Assembly (NCBI RefSeq): GCF_008298015.1
Contig: NZ_VTPX01000013.1
Coordinates: 32,405 to 96,404 of the forward strand
From: Salinicola corii
GTDB taxonomy: Bacteria; Pseudomonadota; Gammaproteobacteria; Pseudomonadales; Halomonadaceae
DNA: 64,000 nt
Direction: 5' to 3'
Of the stretch, positions 63,874 through 64,000 are shown piece by piece. The stretch's first letter is position 1. Every line of letters starts with the position of its first letter. A model generated the notes under the pieces. That model saw nothing but the letters and a program-made list of their open reading frames with translations, was not told the DNA's origin and ran no database searches. A program made the translations under genes and the position numbers.

Positions 63874-64000
63874 TGAACTGCACCCCGAAAGTTGGACACC
63901 CATCCAATCTTCGGGGTGTTTTTGATGGCGAGATACGATGAGAGCTTCAAACTGCGGGTTGTTCAGCAGTGTTTGCGTGAGGATGTCAGTCAGAGGGAGG
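63874..64000 (+). mobile_element. Left end of an IS3-family (IS150-like) element, cut by the window edge
   Basis: TGAACTGCACCCCGAAAGTT at 63874 resembles the IS150-type terminal repeat. From ATG 63925 the frame reads MARYDESFKLRVVQQCLRED, the start of an IS150-group orfA, and continues past the window. A CACCCCGAA/TTCGGGGTG hairpin with a T-run (63881-63923) sits between the end and orfA. The right end and the target duplication are not visible. Confidence 0.85.
63881..63923 (+). terminator. Terminator-like hairpin within the IS left end
   Basis: Nine-bp stem CACCCCGAA (63881-63889) / TTCGGGGTG (63910-63918), 20-base loop, then TTTTT. It is placed to stop transcription arriving from coq7 before the transposase, and may also end the coq7 transcript. 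Confidence 0.6.

Overview
The window is a stretch of GC-rich gammaproteobacterial chromosome. Gene content and order point to the Halomonadaceae (Halomonas, Salinicola, Chromohalobacter and relatives). The main clues are a six-gene Mrp antiporter operon with a fused MrpA/B subunit, a HiPIP, a DUF6482-like protein, CrbS/MxtR-type acetate-switch genes, and the classical folB/plsY/tsaD-rpsU-dnaG-rpoD order. The genus is an inference from remembered protein families; no search was run. Most of the window is core genome with short gaps. Signs of mobility are limited to one decayed IS3-family fragment near 49.4-49.7 kb and the left end of an IS150-like element at the right edge.

Layout. 0-3.1 kb: fructose PTS operon fruB(partial)-fruK-fruA, followed by a macro-domain deacetylase. 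3.7-6.0 kb: BaeSR-type two-component system. 6.2-8.9 kb: folK/folB, plsY and tsaD. 9.0-13.7 kb: macromolecular synthesis operon rpsU-dnaG-rpoD with a rpsU promoter, a terminator between rpsU and dnaG, and a rpoD terminator. 14.0-24.0 kb: an acetate-type locus. It holds a 1322-residue hybrid sensor kinase with an SLC5-like transporter domain, an unknown membrane protein, a VC_2705-type solute:sodium symporter and its DUF4212 partner. Divergent from these lie a cNMP/CBS/DUF294 nucleotidyltransferase-like protein and a DEDDh exonuclease. 24.0-27.0 kb: ttcA, a urate-hydroxylase-like flavoprotein and an alpha/beta hydrolase. 27.1-27.7 kb: five tRNA genes (Val-Asp-Asp-Val-Asp). 27.9-31.3 kb: a FadH-like reductase and threonine aldolase. 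31.6-36.5 kb: the prkA-yeaH-ycgB stress operon, preceded by a sigma-54-like promoter and an NtrC-like palindrome. 36.5-38.7 kb: HiPIP, ogt, a stand-alone Lrp ligand-binding domain and a membrane-anchored nuclease. 38.8-39.2 kb: three tRNA-Leu(CAG). 39.4-46.9 kb: rnr-rlmB, rpsF-rpsR-DUF2232-rplI, dnaB and a small unknown gene. 47.0-49.2 kb: an EAL-CBS-GGDDF protein and a DUF6482-like protein. 49.3-50.1 kb: a degenerate patch with a 7-bp repeat array, an IS3 orfA remnant and a truncated photolyase pseudogene. 50.2-57.0 kb: hemH and the Mrp operon. 57.9-63.8 kb: lytic transglycosylase, rsmE, purD, prkB, hinT and coq7.

How the parts fit. Most genes serve growth: replication, transcription, translation and tRNA modification, folate, purine, haem and ubiquinone synthesis. 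The accessory theme is life in a salty, changing environment: Na+/H+ antiport, acetate sensing and uptake, envelope stress, starvation kinase. The two most informative regulatory signals are the sigma-54/NtrC-like arrangement upstream of prkA, and a TATACG-N12-CGTATA inverted repeat resembling the operator reported for light-responsive LitR-type regulators. The repeat sits between a dead photolyase gene and hemH. I see no CRISPR array, prophage, toxin-antitoxin pair or recognised defence island.
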